From: Sperchopsis tessellata
Lineage: Eukaryota; Arthropoda; Insecta; Coleoptera; Hydrophilidae
DNA length: 62,512 bases
NCBI GenBank assembly: GCA_033557685.1
Contig: JAWQRN010000007.1
Span: 1-62,512 of the forward strand
Direction: 5' to 3'
A program made the translations under genes and the position numbers. Shown here one piece after another: positions 11,601-26,600 of the stretch. Below the pieces are notes generated by a model. It saw only the letters and a program-made list of their open reading frames with translations, was not told the DNA's origin and ran no database searches. Position 1 is the first letter of the stretch. Each line of letters begins with the position of its first letter.

Positions 11601-14600
11601 TTATGTAAACACAACAATATACCTACGCCCAACAAATATACTAGAAATTAAAACAAATAATCAACAACATAAAACTAATGCCTCACCAGGTTATGATGGA
11701 ATCAAGTCAACCCAAATCAAAAATGTATCAAATACAATTGCCCCAAAAATAGCTGAATTGATGAACAAGCACATCAAGGCAGAAACCTTTCCAGATGAAC
11801 TGAAGATAAGAATAACAACTATATACAAAGATGGAAGAAGGAATAAAGTCAGCAATTACCGGCTCATAGCAAATTTAACTATACTGAGCAAGATTTTTAA
11901 AAAAGCCATACACAAGAGATTAGTCTCATACATAGAAAACATTAGTACTAACACAATCTCAACACAGTTTCCAAGAGGGAAAGGGCACGTCTACAGCAAT
12001 GATAAACCTAATAAACTACCTTCAATTGAACATGGATTATGGAAACTGTGTCACAGGTGTAATAGAAGATTTTAAAAAAGCATTTGTCACAGTGCATCAC
12101 AATACTCTTGTCAGTAAATTAGTTGACAAAGGAATAAATAACAATGTGCTAGGAATCCTGGATAGCGAACTAAAAAACCGTAAGCAATATACTATGATAA
12201 ACTGCAAAACTAGTTCAAGAACATCCATCCATCGTATATGGAGTACCCCCAGGCTAGATACTGGGCCCGCACTTCTAAATCATATACTTTAATGACCTAA
12301 CACTATAAATTACATGTAAAAATGATGATGTATGCGGACGACTCAGCGATTTTTTATGAAAACAAAGATGACTATGAAACACAAAGGAAAATTCAAGATG
12401 AAATAGCTCTTTTACTTAAATGGACTAATAGGATAACACAAACTTATTAACACTGTATGCAGACAAGTGCTTCATGATACACAAAGAAAAAAATGCCCAA
12501 GACCGCATACCATGAATATTAATACCAATTACGGAAAGTTGAAAGTTGTAAAAGCAGTAAATTACCTTGGACTTACATTAGACCAAAGCTTGACCTGGAA
12601 GCAACATATCCATTAACTTAAAACCATAGTGTCCTCTTACATCTGTTTGGCACATAAAATAAAAAAATTCCTACCGAAAAAGTATAAAAAATTTGTGTAT
12701 AAACCTATGCGAAGACAAAAATCACATACATGATCCCATTCTGAGGAACTGCAAGCACATCTGTAATAAATACTCTCCAAAGACAACAAAACAAACTTTT
12801 AAAGATAATATACAGCCTTAACTATTATACCCTAACCAGAATTCCATCAAATTACCAAACAAATGAATATCGCAGAATTAACAAAGTATGAAACTTTGAA
12901 GATTACAAGAAAAATAGAATCAGGAAATGCAAGTGATAGTGACATGAAAATACAAAAAAACAGAGTCATACATCGACACTACAGAAGACTGGAACGAATT
13001 TTGTACCATGGTGTGCGAATGTACAATAATGTAATGCAAAGCATAAGAGAATCAACAAGTGCAAGGTTTAAAGTGTTGCTGAAAGACTATATAATTCAAC
13101 AAAGACAGTTAATTAATCGAAATAACTATATATGTTAACCATTATAGATATTGCTCAAATGGGCTTTTGTGTGTTATGTTGAAAAACACATTTTGCGATT
13201 GAAGAAAGGGGTCATATTCATAAACGTCTTGTGAAATAAAGTATTTTTATATTTGATTAGATCATACAATTTTATAATATTTACTGTGTGTTGCCTTATT
13301 ACATTTCCCTGTAATAAATGTTGTTTTGAATTTTACATAGGAAATGTAATTTTTAGTTTCACAATAAGGTAAATAAATGGCAGGTGTGATTTTGTTTTAT
13401 AAAAATATTCCAATAAATACAAATTTTATACATATTTAAAAAGTTTTCAACTTGTTTTGGCCCACGATGTACATACCCCTCACCTGACATGAATTTTATA
13501 TCCTTATGGATTCACAAATTAAAGCCACAATTATTTTAACACTTCAGTGATAAATCCAAAAATGTTTACACACAAACAGAGTACTTAAAATAGAAATAAT
13601 TCAATCAAACAGTTGACAGTAGACGACAATTCGAATACGTAATAAGAAGCTAGTGCAAGGTCAACTCTCGAATCTCCACGTGATTGACTTAATGTGACAT
13701 CTTTAAAAAGCAGCATGCTGTTCCAGGTAAATCTAGATGAACCTGATGCCAGATGCAAGATGACTCTGCTGGTTGAAGCAAATTCTAAAAAGTTCGTACA
13801 CGGTTGTAGCTCTGGAAACTTTTAAAAAATCATTGGGCTGTAGTTAGCGGCGTTGCATTTCATCACAATATATTGACAGGGCGACAATTTTATTAGATTA
13901 TTTTAGAAGTAGTATGACTAAGTGAGGAATATCAAAAGTAATTGTGTAGGGATGTAAAATATGTATTTATGTAGTTTAGGGAAACTAATAATAGCATGGT
14001 TGGATAATTAAAGTGGCATGTGATATGGAAAGTTTCTGAAGGATAATAAAAATAATAAATCTGTTATGTTTATCGCAAAATACTCACTTCCTGATAAAGA
14101 ACTTCATTGGGTAGTAAGTACGACAGACAAAATCTTTTTAAGAACCACATTACTGAACAAGTAACTTCAGGACTCATGAAGTGGCCTAGTTTAACCTCAG
14201 CTGCCAATATCTCCACTGAGCATAACTTTAAAACATCTGAAAAAATTCTTATAATACCATCACATTTTTCTGCACCATCTACTTCTGCTCCCTGTTGTTG
14301 CACACTCGCCATAACTTTCAAAGTAGATTCTAAATCAACCTTCCTTTCTTTAGAGCACATTTTCATGGAATATTGCATAATTTCAGTTGGTATCAGTGGT
14401 GTTTCTCCATCACTTTCCATGCATAATGTATGGCCAGAAATTAATATGGTCCAATGTATGTCTTCAAATAGATTATCCAAAAACATGGAATCATTAACAG
14501 TCATAGCTTGTGATTGCATAGATGACAAGTGGCCTCGAAGTTTATTTATTCGATCTTCAAGTATCCTAAAATATTATTAATAATATATTAAATTTTAACA

Positions 14601-17600
14601 ATTAAAATGTATTAGAAACAACTTTTAGATGCTGACATGAAACTTTCTAAAATTTGCAAAAAACTCTGAAGTAGATGATGGGGAGTGGTTACTTAGGAAA
14701 ATTTATATCAGAAGCACGAAAACCTGCAAATATGGAAGGATAAAGCAACTGCTGGAAGAGATCTCAAATCGATTGAAGGAAAAGAATAGTTAGTTACGAG
14801 TTGTCTGATGTTAAATCAACTGCGAAGTTTTTATTTATAACCCTCAGGTTGTTAATAAAAAAAAAATTTCTGCTCCTTTCAGCTTTTAACAAGTTTGATC
14901 TTTTCCTTTGGCTATAATGGTAAAGTCATCCCGAATTCACATGGGGAGATTCCACAAAAATGAGTTCCGCTATATTCTATTTTCCAGTGTCACGTTAAAT
15001 AACAGTATTGTGTTCGTTGATCTTAACCTCCAGCGCACGACCTTTCTCTTCAATGTAGCATCAACCACACTCTCAGAGGTTTTGAATACTGTACATAGAT
15101 TGAATTTATATTTAAAGATATTTCTAATATTCAGGATACCTGTTGTGTATACTGATTCAGAATATTATCCTGTTTTAGGTTAAGACTTCTCCACGTGTCT
15201 ATATCTTGCCTGCTCATGGAGTTTCCTAGGATAGACATTATGTATCAATGATTCTGTTATGGTAACCTTTTTGCACAAATATTTCCTTAATGGATATCTT
15301 GCTACACCACGCTTCACATTCTTAGAATGGTTCGACTTGTAATGCAGGTATAGGAATATATGTGTGGATTACTGATAAACATTATTTATTGCTGGTCCTT
15401 TACCATTCTTGTTAACTAATATATCAACAAAAAAAATTTGACTTCAATTGCATTGTGAATTTTATATTCGGTTCTTATGAGTTAAGGAGGCTAAGAAATT
15501 TGAAAAATCTATATGTTCCAATACTTCCAAAAATCTTTGATTTATCAAAGTTGCAGTTATACATCACATTTAAAATGATATATCTAATATAAGTCAGCAG
15601 CATTTAAAATGTGCATTAATAAGATACTATTTGTTGCCTATCTGATTGTTGAAAATACAAGATTTCCAAATATAGTAGACACACACTTAATGCTGTTAAT
15701 TGGTTACGAAAAAATAGAGCATAAAGTGAAACTGCACGACGCATATTTCCATAAGGGTTTATGTGTTTTACCTTACTTCATTCCAAGCGATAGCATATGA
15801 GGATTAGTAATGTTTTTACTGGGCTCAAAACATGGGAAAACTTTTATTATATATTATTAATAATGAAATATAGATGTAGCGTAACAGCTTAATTAAGTTT
15901 TATTTATAAGGACTTACAAACATAATTTTTTGACAATTCAGAGCTATCATTGTCTCCCTTTGAGGTTTTCGTTTCATTTTCATCTTTTATTGTTATATAA
16001 CAATTTAAGGCAGTAAATATTGTTGAATTATAGAAGTTTAATGAACAGAATATTTAATAGTTACTATCAATGTTTAGCCAAGCAAAAATAAAACAGAGAA
16101 GATTGTCGGTTAACATTGTTCATCTTGTTAAATGAGAGTTTATAAACTATAGTGAATGATATATAAATACACAATCAATGCTCCATAAGTGAATTATTGA
16201 TAGTATAATTGTGCTGATATGCAAAAAGGTGCATTAGCGCCAGTCATTCACTTGCTGTGAGTAATTAGTAAGCGTTTATTGTGATAACCCATTAATGAAC
16301 CAGCAGTTTCACTGCAAGCAACACAATTATTATGAGTCAAATCTGCTACTATATTGGCTTAGTGCGGCATTTGAACTGTTTGAAAAATTGTGGCATTTTC
16401 ACAAAAATCCATCCTGACGAGGAAGGAAATTCACAAGTGAAAAAACTACAAAATAATATCAACACTTAAAGTTGATTATAACGAGAAGGTGAAAAGAAAG
16501 GAACAAAATTTTTTAAAATGTGTCCTTGTAATTAAAATTTAATATAATAATAAATAAAATAATATTGTTACATCTTTATTTAATTATTAATAATAAATAA
16601 ATATATACAATTTTTCATGTATTAAGCCCAGAAGAGACATTACTCAATCTCTTATGCTAACACTTAGAATGAAAGTAAAAAACATAAACCCTTATGAAAA
16701 AATCACCGTGGACTGTAGTTTCACTTTATGATCTATTTTTCGATAACCAATTAGCAGTAAGGTCTACTGTAGAACATCTTATTAAAGTCCTAAACACACA
16801 AGTGAACTAGATAAAAACGAAACATATTAACTAAGAGATTGTTCTCAAACCTTCAATATACATTTTTTTAGGAAAGACATTTGTTGTACATATATGGGAA
16901 TAGATTTAAGATTTAATGGGACGAACATTTATTAGTTTACCCAAATAATTTTGTAGTATGAATGAAGGACTATTGAAATGTAGAAATAATACCTAATCTT
17001 TGACTTGAAGGTGGTCATCTGCAGCATGTTCACTACACAGATACAGATCTGTAGTGGTGTGATTCAATGACAATGAACACCAAAAATTATAATTACCGCT
17101 CACAATTTCTTTGTGTTTTCATAGCAAGTGTAAAACATAATATAATATTACTCATTATATTCTATATAAATTTTAAACAGGTTACTTGTTTTTACTTAAA
17201 AGCCATACACTGCTGTGTAAGGAAGAGGGTCTACATAGTACATTACAAGATTATAATTACACAAGTCCAAAATAGTAGCTGCAAACCATACATTTTTCAA
17301 GGTGCCAAAATTTGAGGGGATATTGTTCACTATCATTCCATGTAAAATCCAGTACCTAGTTCGCCACACTAATTTAAATTTTGACAATTATTAGATAGTT
17401 TTATAAAACTTTTACACAATTTACCTTGTCGGGCGTGCCTTGATCAATTTGATACTACTGTTACAATTTACGCAGGAACTCTTGACAAAAGTAGCGCTGC
17501 ATTTCACTAATAGCTTCGCATTGGCATTTGTTTTAATAAACAAAAATGGGTAGTTTGAATAAATCATTCGAATAGACGCGTTACGTGCGATTTGCTCAAT

Positions 17601-20600
17601 TTGATCAGGTGCGCCTTATTGTGTAATTTTATAAAAAGTTAAATTAATTTAATTTTGAGGTAAGTGTTACATGACATTATTACAATATTATTCAAATATA
17701 TTTAGTTTTCAAAATAAAATTAGATAACATTGTTTCTTTAGTTACTAATATCAATTTGATATAAATATAAATTACCATTACATATAAGTACTTATTGTAT
17801 TATATTTTAGGTAAAATGGCAAACTGTGGTAGATTATAGTTAGATGATACAAACGGCATTGAAGAAATAAATTGCATTCTTTTCGAAGAAGATAAAGCAG
17901 TAGATTTCGAAGTTGAGAGCAATACAAAAACAGACGAGGTCTTAGAGGAACCTGCAATGAATTTGGAAGCGGAACAGGGCGATAGTGATACAGAAGATGA
18001 TAATAAATCAAATAATAATGAGAATTCAGCATGTTATATTGGAAAAGATAAGATAACAAAATGGTTTATAAATCCTCGTTCTGCAAGAGTATGTAATCAA
18101 CCACAGAACATTTTGCATGAATTGGCAAGTGTCAAAGGAAGAACAAAAGATGCAACAACCCCTTCAGAATGTTGGAATTGTTTTATGGATAAAACCATTT
18201 TGAACATTATAGTATCTAATACAAATCTCTATATCAAAAGTATAAGAGATACATTTTGCCGAGAGTGCGATGCCGGGTCAATTGACTTGAACTAAAAGCT
18301 TTCATAGGTCTTCTGTTCTTAGCAGCAGTTTATAAAAGCAACAGGTATCGAAAACTACTCGTGAAGAATGGAAGGGATTGGATAAGCTTGCTGCAATCTG
18401 GGAAGTATTTATTAACTTCGTAGAAAATTGTAAAAACTCCTAAACACTTGGTGAAAACATAAAGATTGATGAGAAGCTGGAAGGGTTTCGAGGGAAGTGT
18501 TGTTTCATTCAAAATATTCCTATCAAGATTTATGCTCATATAGACAACGATATATTTATACTGCTAATTTGGAAGTATATAAAGGATTGCAATCAGGCGA
18601 TCCTTTCCGAACAAGCAACAGAGCTTTAAATTTTGTTCTTAGATTAGCAGAATCTATTTACAATTCAGGTCGTAATATTACCGGTGATAATCGGTTTTCT
18701 TGCATTGAACTAATAAATGATTTGAAATCGAAAAAACTATCATATGTAGGCACAATGAGAAAGAAAAAGAGGGAGCTCTCTCTGTCATTATTATCAGTAA
18801 AAATCGAAATGTCTTAAGTAGACGTTTAGAAAAGTCAACAATCATACAATTTTACTACCAAATCAAAGGCGGTGTAGACATAGTGGATAAGCTGTGTGGT
18901 TCATATAATGTTGCTAGGAATGTAAGACTTTGGCCAATGGTTGTGTTTTTCTCCATGTTGAACGTAAGTAGTATAAAAGCACGAATAATATACTAAAAAA
19001 ATAATAACGTTGGTAAAACTATGAGATGTAAAAAAGTTTTGAAGCAATTTTACCACGAATTAGTATTACCGCTTTTGATCCGCAGAAATGAAAATTGTTC
19101 TGGCATTCCCCGAGAACCTCAAGAAAAATTATAACAGTTTAAACCAGTTCACAAAGAAAACGAATAAAATCAAGAATTAATTCCAGGGCAAAAATGAAAA
19201 AGATGTAAGTCTTGCGAAGGTCCAACTTCTAAAAGAAGACTCAAGAAATATGACTGCAAAAAATTCAAAGCACCAATATGTTTGCAGCATATTCATGTGT
19301 TTTGTGCTGATTGTTGTACAAATATTGAACAGATTTTTTTGTAATACATACCTGAACTGTTGTGTTCATTTATAATAATAAATACACATATAATAATTAA
19401 AATATTTGTTTAATTTGTTTAAATACGTTTAATATTGAAATTAGACTGTTATAAGTGAGTGATCATTCTATATAAAAGGTGCACCTGACAGAAGGCTAAA
19501 GAAATAATATGATCTCAACCAAACAGTACAAAATTTAATTCTGGATGTAAACTTCCAAGACCGCAGTAGGTATATTCAAGTTTTCCAAGAAGATAGCATT
19601 TCATGGTTTTTCTTTTTACCGATGTTTCATCCACTGTTGCACGAGATATTCAAGACATATAGCTCTTAAAAGTGCTAGGTGTAGTCTGCCAAGTAGCTCT
19701 AAAAAGTGCTAGGTGTAGTCTGCCAAGTAGCTCTAAAAAGTGCTAAGTATAGACTGACACATAGCTCTTAAAAGTGTTAGTCATAGACTGTCTATGATTA
19801 GCATTTTTGATAGCTACATGTCAGTATATACTTAGAACTTTTTAGAGCTACATGGCAGTCTACACCTAACATTTTTCAGATAAAAAAAATTAGTGCTTGC
19901 AATCTACTGATAATAATTATTTCTTTGCAATAGGATATCTACGATGAACATTTATTTAGCTATAACTAATGTGTGAGACTTTGCACTAAATTATCAATAA
20001 TTATTAAAAATTTACTGACTGCATTAGTATATCATTTCTTAATTATGTAAACATACACTTTGAGGAGAAAATGTTTATAAACATTAGATGTGGTTTGAAA
20101 TACATCAAATTTCCTTTAAAAAAATTTACTTCCTACCTGTGCAAAACTGATAATGAGTGATCTGCAACTATTCTTCCGAACATGCCAATTGCTTGTAATT
20201 GTTCTTTATATTTAATTCTATCATTATCTTCATTATCTTCTATTTCCTCTACATTTTCCTTATTATCACTTCTTATTCCATCAGGTTTAGATAAATGAGT
20301 GTAAACATAATTGTCAAATATTGCTGTAGCTGATTTGAATAAAAGTAGTTCAGATGATTCGGTAAATTCCTGGACAATTGTAGACCACGCTTCCAGCATG
20401 TTATCAAAGGATAGCATATAATGTCCTTCAACATCTTGCTAAAATTATAATATAAATAAAATGAAATTCATTTTGTATTGTATAAAATATGAACAACATA
20501 AAATTTTCAAATCAGTGTAGACAGAATTAAAATTTTGGATTAGATTTTTCCTTGAATAAAGAGGACGTCATGTGTCAAAAGTGGACCAATAAAAACGCCA

Positions 20601-23600
20601 TTCGTGCTATTCATATCCATGAGTAATGGTTAGTCGTGACACCACTTCCACAATGGTGGACATAACTTTGACTTCTTATATAGAAATATTGTCTTATTCC
20701 TTTGCTATAAGTCTGTTTCAAAGATGGTACAATTGGTCATTATTAGAAGATATTTGAAATGTATTTGTGTTAAAAGTGTCTGAAATGACAGTGGGGAAGA
20801 CACACCATCTTTTGGCGCACAAACATGTCCACACCTAAACTCTCCCAAACTTTATTATTTGTTTACATAATTGGTTACTAGAGGGTAGCCACAATTAATC
20901 AATAATTCTCACCATATCGTCTCACACCCCCAGGAAGAACATGTGCCTCTAGTTCAGAACCACTTAACTAGACTATTGTTTTTAAATGTAATTCTTTATA
21001 TATATATATATGTTGAAAAAAAAAATTTTATGTTACTTACACTTTCTTCTTCTGTGCCCTTCGTAACAAATATGCATGTCAACCTAGTAACTTCATCAAT
21101 GTAAGATTCTTGAATAGCATCAGATAGTTTTACAATATCAGGACAATAAAATAGTTGTAATTTTCTAACTATATTTGATATATAATAAGATTCCTTGCTA
21201 CGAACAGTTAAACTAAAACAAAAATTTAAACATTATGAAATGTATATCTTCAGGTTTTCCGGGAGGTAACTGTAGACATGTAGATCTAAAAAGTACTAAT
21301 TATAGATTGCCATGCAACTCTGAAAATTGCTAGATGCAGATGTCGACGAGCTCTAAAAAGTGCTAAGTATAAACTGACATGTAGCTCTCACATGTGCTAG
21401 TCATAGAAAAATGTGCTAATAATGAGTGGAATCTTCCTAATATTTGACAATTCTTGATCTGAAACAAACTTTCAAAGAGGGATTTTAACTAAGTAATTAT
21501 CCGCTGAGTGTTGAATTTAAAAAAATTCAAGTAACATTTGAGACACATTTATTTTTCTTGGTTACTTTATATTTAGCTAGATTAATAAATATGTTATATT
21601 GATTAAAAATGTCAAATTTAAAATCCAATTGATTTATGTGTAAATGTTACCTCCTTTACTTAAAAACCTTTTTATTTCAGAAACAACTCAAGAAATACTT
21701 TCAAAACACTAGTGAACTTCAGAATGACTCGGTAATTTGCAATATTCAGATATAACCTCTAAAGCAGATTTGAATAAAAGTTTGTTGATAATTCTGACGA
21801 CAAGATTTATCAATGGTTTCAGTAAAGCTTGTCGGTGTTATTATAGAGTGGTGACAATTGTGACAATGCAATATCTCTATTGCAAAGAGCAATGAAACCT
21901 TTATGTTTGTCTCCGCTTACGGTAAATTCATCTGAAGTTTTAAAATGAGAGGTTTTCATATTTTGCAAATTTTTTAAAGTTAAATAAATATTAATTGGAA
22001 GATAGTTATAGAGACACGATTTTTAAATAAAAAATATCACATGCTTCAGTTCTTCAGTCCAGTGGAATCATTTTTAATTTTTTTTTTCTTTGGAGTCAAA
22101 ATCATTAAAATCATAATTGTGTACCATTAAGCAAAATCAACACATATGTGAATTAATAAATTTTTGTTGGAGTTGATTTTTAACCTCAATGGCCATTAAA
22201 GTTCTCCTGGTTACAGTTCTACGAGATAATGAAATATCTTTAATTTTGTTCCTGATATTTGTCTTGATATTATAGCAGTCGTATAAGTAAGTCTGTCAAT
22301 CAGTCTAAATACAGAGTAAGTCAAAGTATAAGTAAAAATATATGTGAACACAAAATAGAAATGTTAAATCGTGCTCAGTACAAAAATAATCTACAATTTA
22401 AAATTGTCTACTTTCCAACAGTAGGCCATAGTATAGGGGGTACACGTAGAAATCTTAGTATATGGGCCTGGTAAATATAATTTCTCCAAATGTTATTGTT
22501 GTGGGTTGAACTTCTTGGTGTAAGTGCTCTTGATTATTGGCTTGGATTATCTGTTCAAGTGAATAGGTACAGGGTGGGATTATATATCATGCACCAGACA
22601 AAGTCAGTTTTCTGTGCCTCGTAGATATTGAATTGATGTCTAAGTCCTATGCATCTAAGACCCTGATCGATTTGTCCTGCATTATAAACAGTCTGTCCAT
22701 ATGAGGAGATCCTCGCACCTTCTTAAAACATAAACTAATTTGGAATGGAAGAATGCGTATTATTTTTTTTAGTAGTTTCTTTTCCTGGTTAAGTACTAAC
22801 CCGTGTCTACTATCAATCATTAGCATCTGCCACAGCTCCCATCATCCTGTCAAGAAACTTGTTTTCATCACTGCCTCCACCAAGAAGTATTGCATTATTT
22901 GATTATAATATAGTTTTTCAGCTATACTCTAAATACCTGAGCATTCATATTTGAAAATAATGTAGAAAATGGTCTTAGCTGTGTGCCGTCTTTATATAAA
23001 ATTGTTTTGCAGTTATGATCTATATATCTAGACAGGTTATTTATGAAAATAAGAATAAATAGGGCCCAGTTATTGAACCCTGATCAATTCCCATACTGCT
23101 CTGATCTTCTGTCACACAAATACGAACCTAGTTGTTGTCCAATTACATCCTGATATACTTACTTTCATATCTTCCTCACGAGCATATTACGCGGTATGTA
23201 ATCAAACACCATTGTCAAATCAAAAAGACCACACCACACATTTCTCCATTGCTTCCAGAGCTCGTTCCACCATAGTATACACTGCATTAGTTGTTGACCA
23301 ACACGTTATAAAAGCATATTACTCATCTACAACCTTGTGGTGAGTATAGATATTAATCCTATTGGATATAATAGTTTCAAAGATAATTGCAATATGGTTG
23401 TAATTGGAAAGGTCTATAGAATCTTGAAGCCAGCTATTACTCTGACCAATAACACCCCATGTACTTATATTATATGGGCCATTAAGTAACTAACATAAGG
23501 GGCAGATTCATTCACTGTTTTTGCATAAAATCCATAGATGCCTGTAAATGTGTTATTTTTCAGTTTCCTTATACTTACGAACAAGATTAAAAGTCACATG

Positions 23601-26600
23601 ATTAGACTCAAACCGTATAATAGAAAGGAAGGTGAACTCATTCACAAAGTTCGCATAAATGCTTGGCCACAACATTATAAATTTTATTTCAAGAGCATCT
23701 CTAGAGCTTTAGAACTTAAACTAACAATAGTTGACGAAATAGAGAGTACAGTGAACCCTCGATTTTCCGGACTTCGATTTAAAGGACTTTGGATATAAAG
23801 GATGGTTAATTTTAAAATGCTTGTAAACAATATTTGCTTATAATTAAATGAATAGGTTATTTTTTAATTAATAAACTGTTATTTTTAACAAATTTTAGAG
23901 AAAATGATGGATAAAACACAAAGACACTATTTATAACACAGTATCATGAACAAAAGGACATACGATTCAGAGCACCGGCGGAACAATGTGTGCATGTGCT
24001 ATGATTTATTTTTTTCTGATCCATTGTAAAGTAAAAATTACGCGAATTACGCTTACTCCTTAAATGTTTTATATGTTTATAAAATTACTTATTTGTGCAA
24101 CTAAATTTATCTGAATCAAAATTACAATTAAAAAATAAAAATTTCCAAGTATGTGCAAACAAAAAATATGTTCTCTATAAATAGGCTAAAAATTTAATTG
24201 ACATGCGGAACACGTCGAGAGCAGGCATATGCCAACAGTCCATTATGCTGTGTTTAAGCAAAAAATAATATGAATTCAGTCTTTAAAAAATATTTATCTG
24301 TTACATATCTCATTTTAAAGTGAACATTTAACAACATTTTTATATAAATTATTTATAAATGAATATTTATTATTAATTATAAATAAATGGTTAAAATATT
24401 ATAGTTTCACACCAATACGTAACATAAAAAATAATCCCCAATTGTTCACTGACCGAAAAATTAGTTCACTGCAGTGATTTCTCAGTCCACATTTGTCATG
24501 GTACGTGGGCACCTACTGTATGCCTTAAAATATGTGATTTGTAATTAATGTACTTTTAATTTTATGTGGGCACCATTTTTGGATATTCGGGTTTTATGAA
24601 CAACTACATTTAACGAATACCCCTTCTCCCCGAGTAGCTTGGAAAATCGTGGGTTCACTGTATAAGTTCGATAACAACAAGATCAGAGAAGAGAAACAAC
24701 CTGTTCATGTTAACATATAGCAGAAATCAATTATTAATCCTTCCGCTGCCACTCACCAGAAACATATTCACAAAAAGTTGTGTCTAAATTGTATAACTGT
24801 ATATTCTCTAACTCTAAAATATTTGATTACACCATGTTTATATCCTCTCCAATATGTATTCTTTGTTAATAACCAAACCTAAAACAAGATCCCAAAAAGA
24901 AACATGTTAAATCCAATGTACAATGAGCATTCTACATCAACAATCTTATTGATGTTTTTAAACCGTGGACTAAGGCAGGTTTAATAACTAACAACTTAAA
25001 TTTAAACTACCTAACAATAGGTTTAAAGGCAGTTGAATGTGACATTTCCAACAATTTGTAGAATAATTAGAAATATATATTCGAAAGAGTGTGAAGTTTG
25101 CAAACAATAACGAGGTTGGTGGTAGACTAAACTTCAATATTGGAAACAATTTAGTTTCAGTTGACCTATAGCAAGTTATGCCACCCCTCATTTTTCCCAA
25201 GGTAAACGATGTAGACTTTGGCATTGGCCAAACGACCTACTATTGCTTTGTTGCCGGATTTTAATCCCCATCTTCAATTGGCAACCATTAAAATAGCACA
25301 GAATAAACCATGATTCGACTACGTTTGTCTAGAAGTAACTATGTCACTGTTTACTCTTCTAAAAAGTGCATCAACATTTATAAACAATTCAAATTGTTTA
25401 GATCCGAAACGAGAGAGACAGGATACTACTTAGCTCTATATGATCATTTGATCTTACTGGCCAAAAAGTGCCTAGTCTCCTTTGTTTCAGATCAAAATAA
25501 TTCCATTAATTTATAAACTTTGATACTTTTTTCTAAAGAGTCACTGTCACACACTATGAACCAAGACAGCTGAATCAGTTTATATCCTGCCAATATCTTA
25601 ATGATTACCAGTTATAGATGGCATTACTTGCTTTGATTTTTGACTCTTTAAGGAAGACCTAGACTAGACAAATATGACTAAAATTAATCTTCATTCCGGC
25701 TTTACCAACTATATTCAGTTTTGCCTGCATAAGTTCCAAAAAATCATATAGTTTTTTTTTTATTGCTATGGTTACCAGGCTCTATGATATAGGTTATGGG
25801 TAGCCTTGCAGCGGAATTCATACATAACAAATGTTACGCAAGCATGTTTCATTTTTATAATATTGCCTGTGAGGCAAAAGGAAAGTGGCTCATACTTACT
25901 TGCTAATCAACTGAAGAAAATTTTCCATATAATTGTTGAGATATTGTAACTTAACTTCATCATTATTCATTATAGCACCATTCAAACTTGCCAATTGAAC
26001 TAAAGATGACAATGCATAACATGCCAATCTGTCCTGGTCTCTCACCTTCCAATAAACTTGAAACATTAAACGAAGTAACTGAGGATTAAACATAACATCT
26101 CGCCAATTTACTCCTAACTTTAATGCTGGGGCTTGATCCGCTTGATAAACAGCTTCGTAAACACCAATTATTCTTTTGGGTAGCATTGGTGATATATATC
26201 CCCAGGTTAATATATTCTCAACAATTGACAAGAGATACTGCATAAGGTTTAGTATATTTGGTGGATAAGGTGAATCATTTTTAACAATCTCTGACAAAAG
26301 ACGTATGCAAAATTGAAATATTCTTTTCAAATCTGTAGCCTCAAATTGTTTCTTGGCTTTAAAATGGAGTTCCCACGGCAAACCAACATCAGTTGATTTT
26401 ACAGTAGTTGCATACTCTTGCATTAAAGTAGTTATTATTTTACAACCTAGAATTTGCTAGAAAAAATAAATATCCTTTGTCAATTAATTAAATACTAATG
26501 TTATTAAGATATAAGGCATAAGAACATTATAGTAATATATGTATCTATGAGTAATGTTTAGAGATAATAATTTACATCAGTTCTTAAATTTACATATATT

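Noticed and set aside
19661..19880. CRISPR-like array
   Set aside because: The 34-bp units are contiguous without unique spacers and are mirrored around a palindrome in a eukaryotic intron. It is a foldback repeat.
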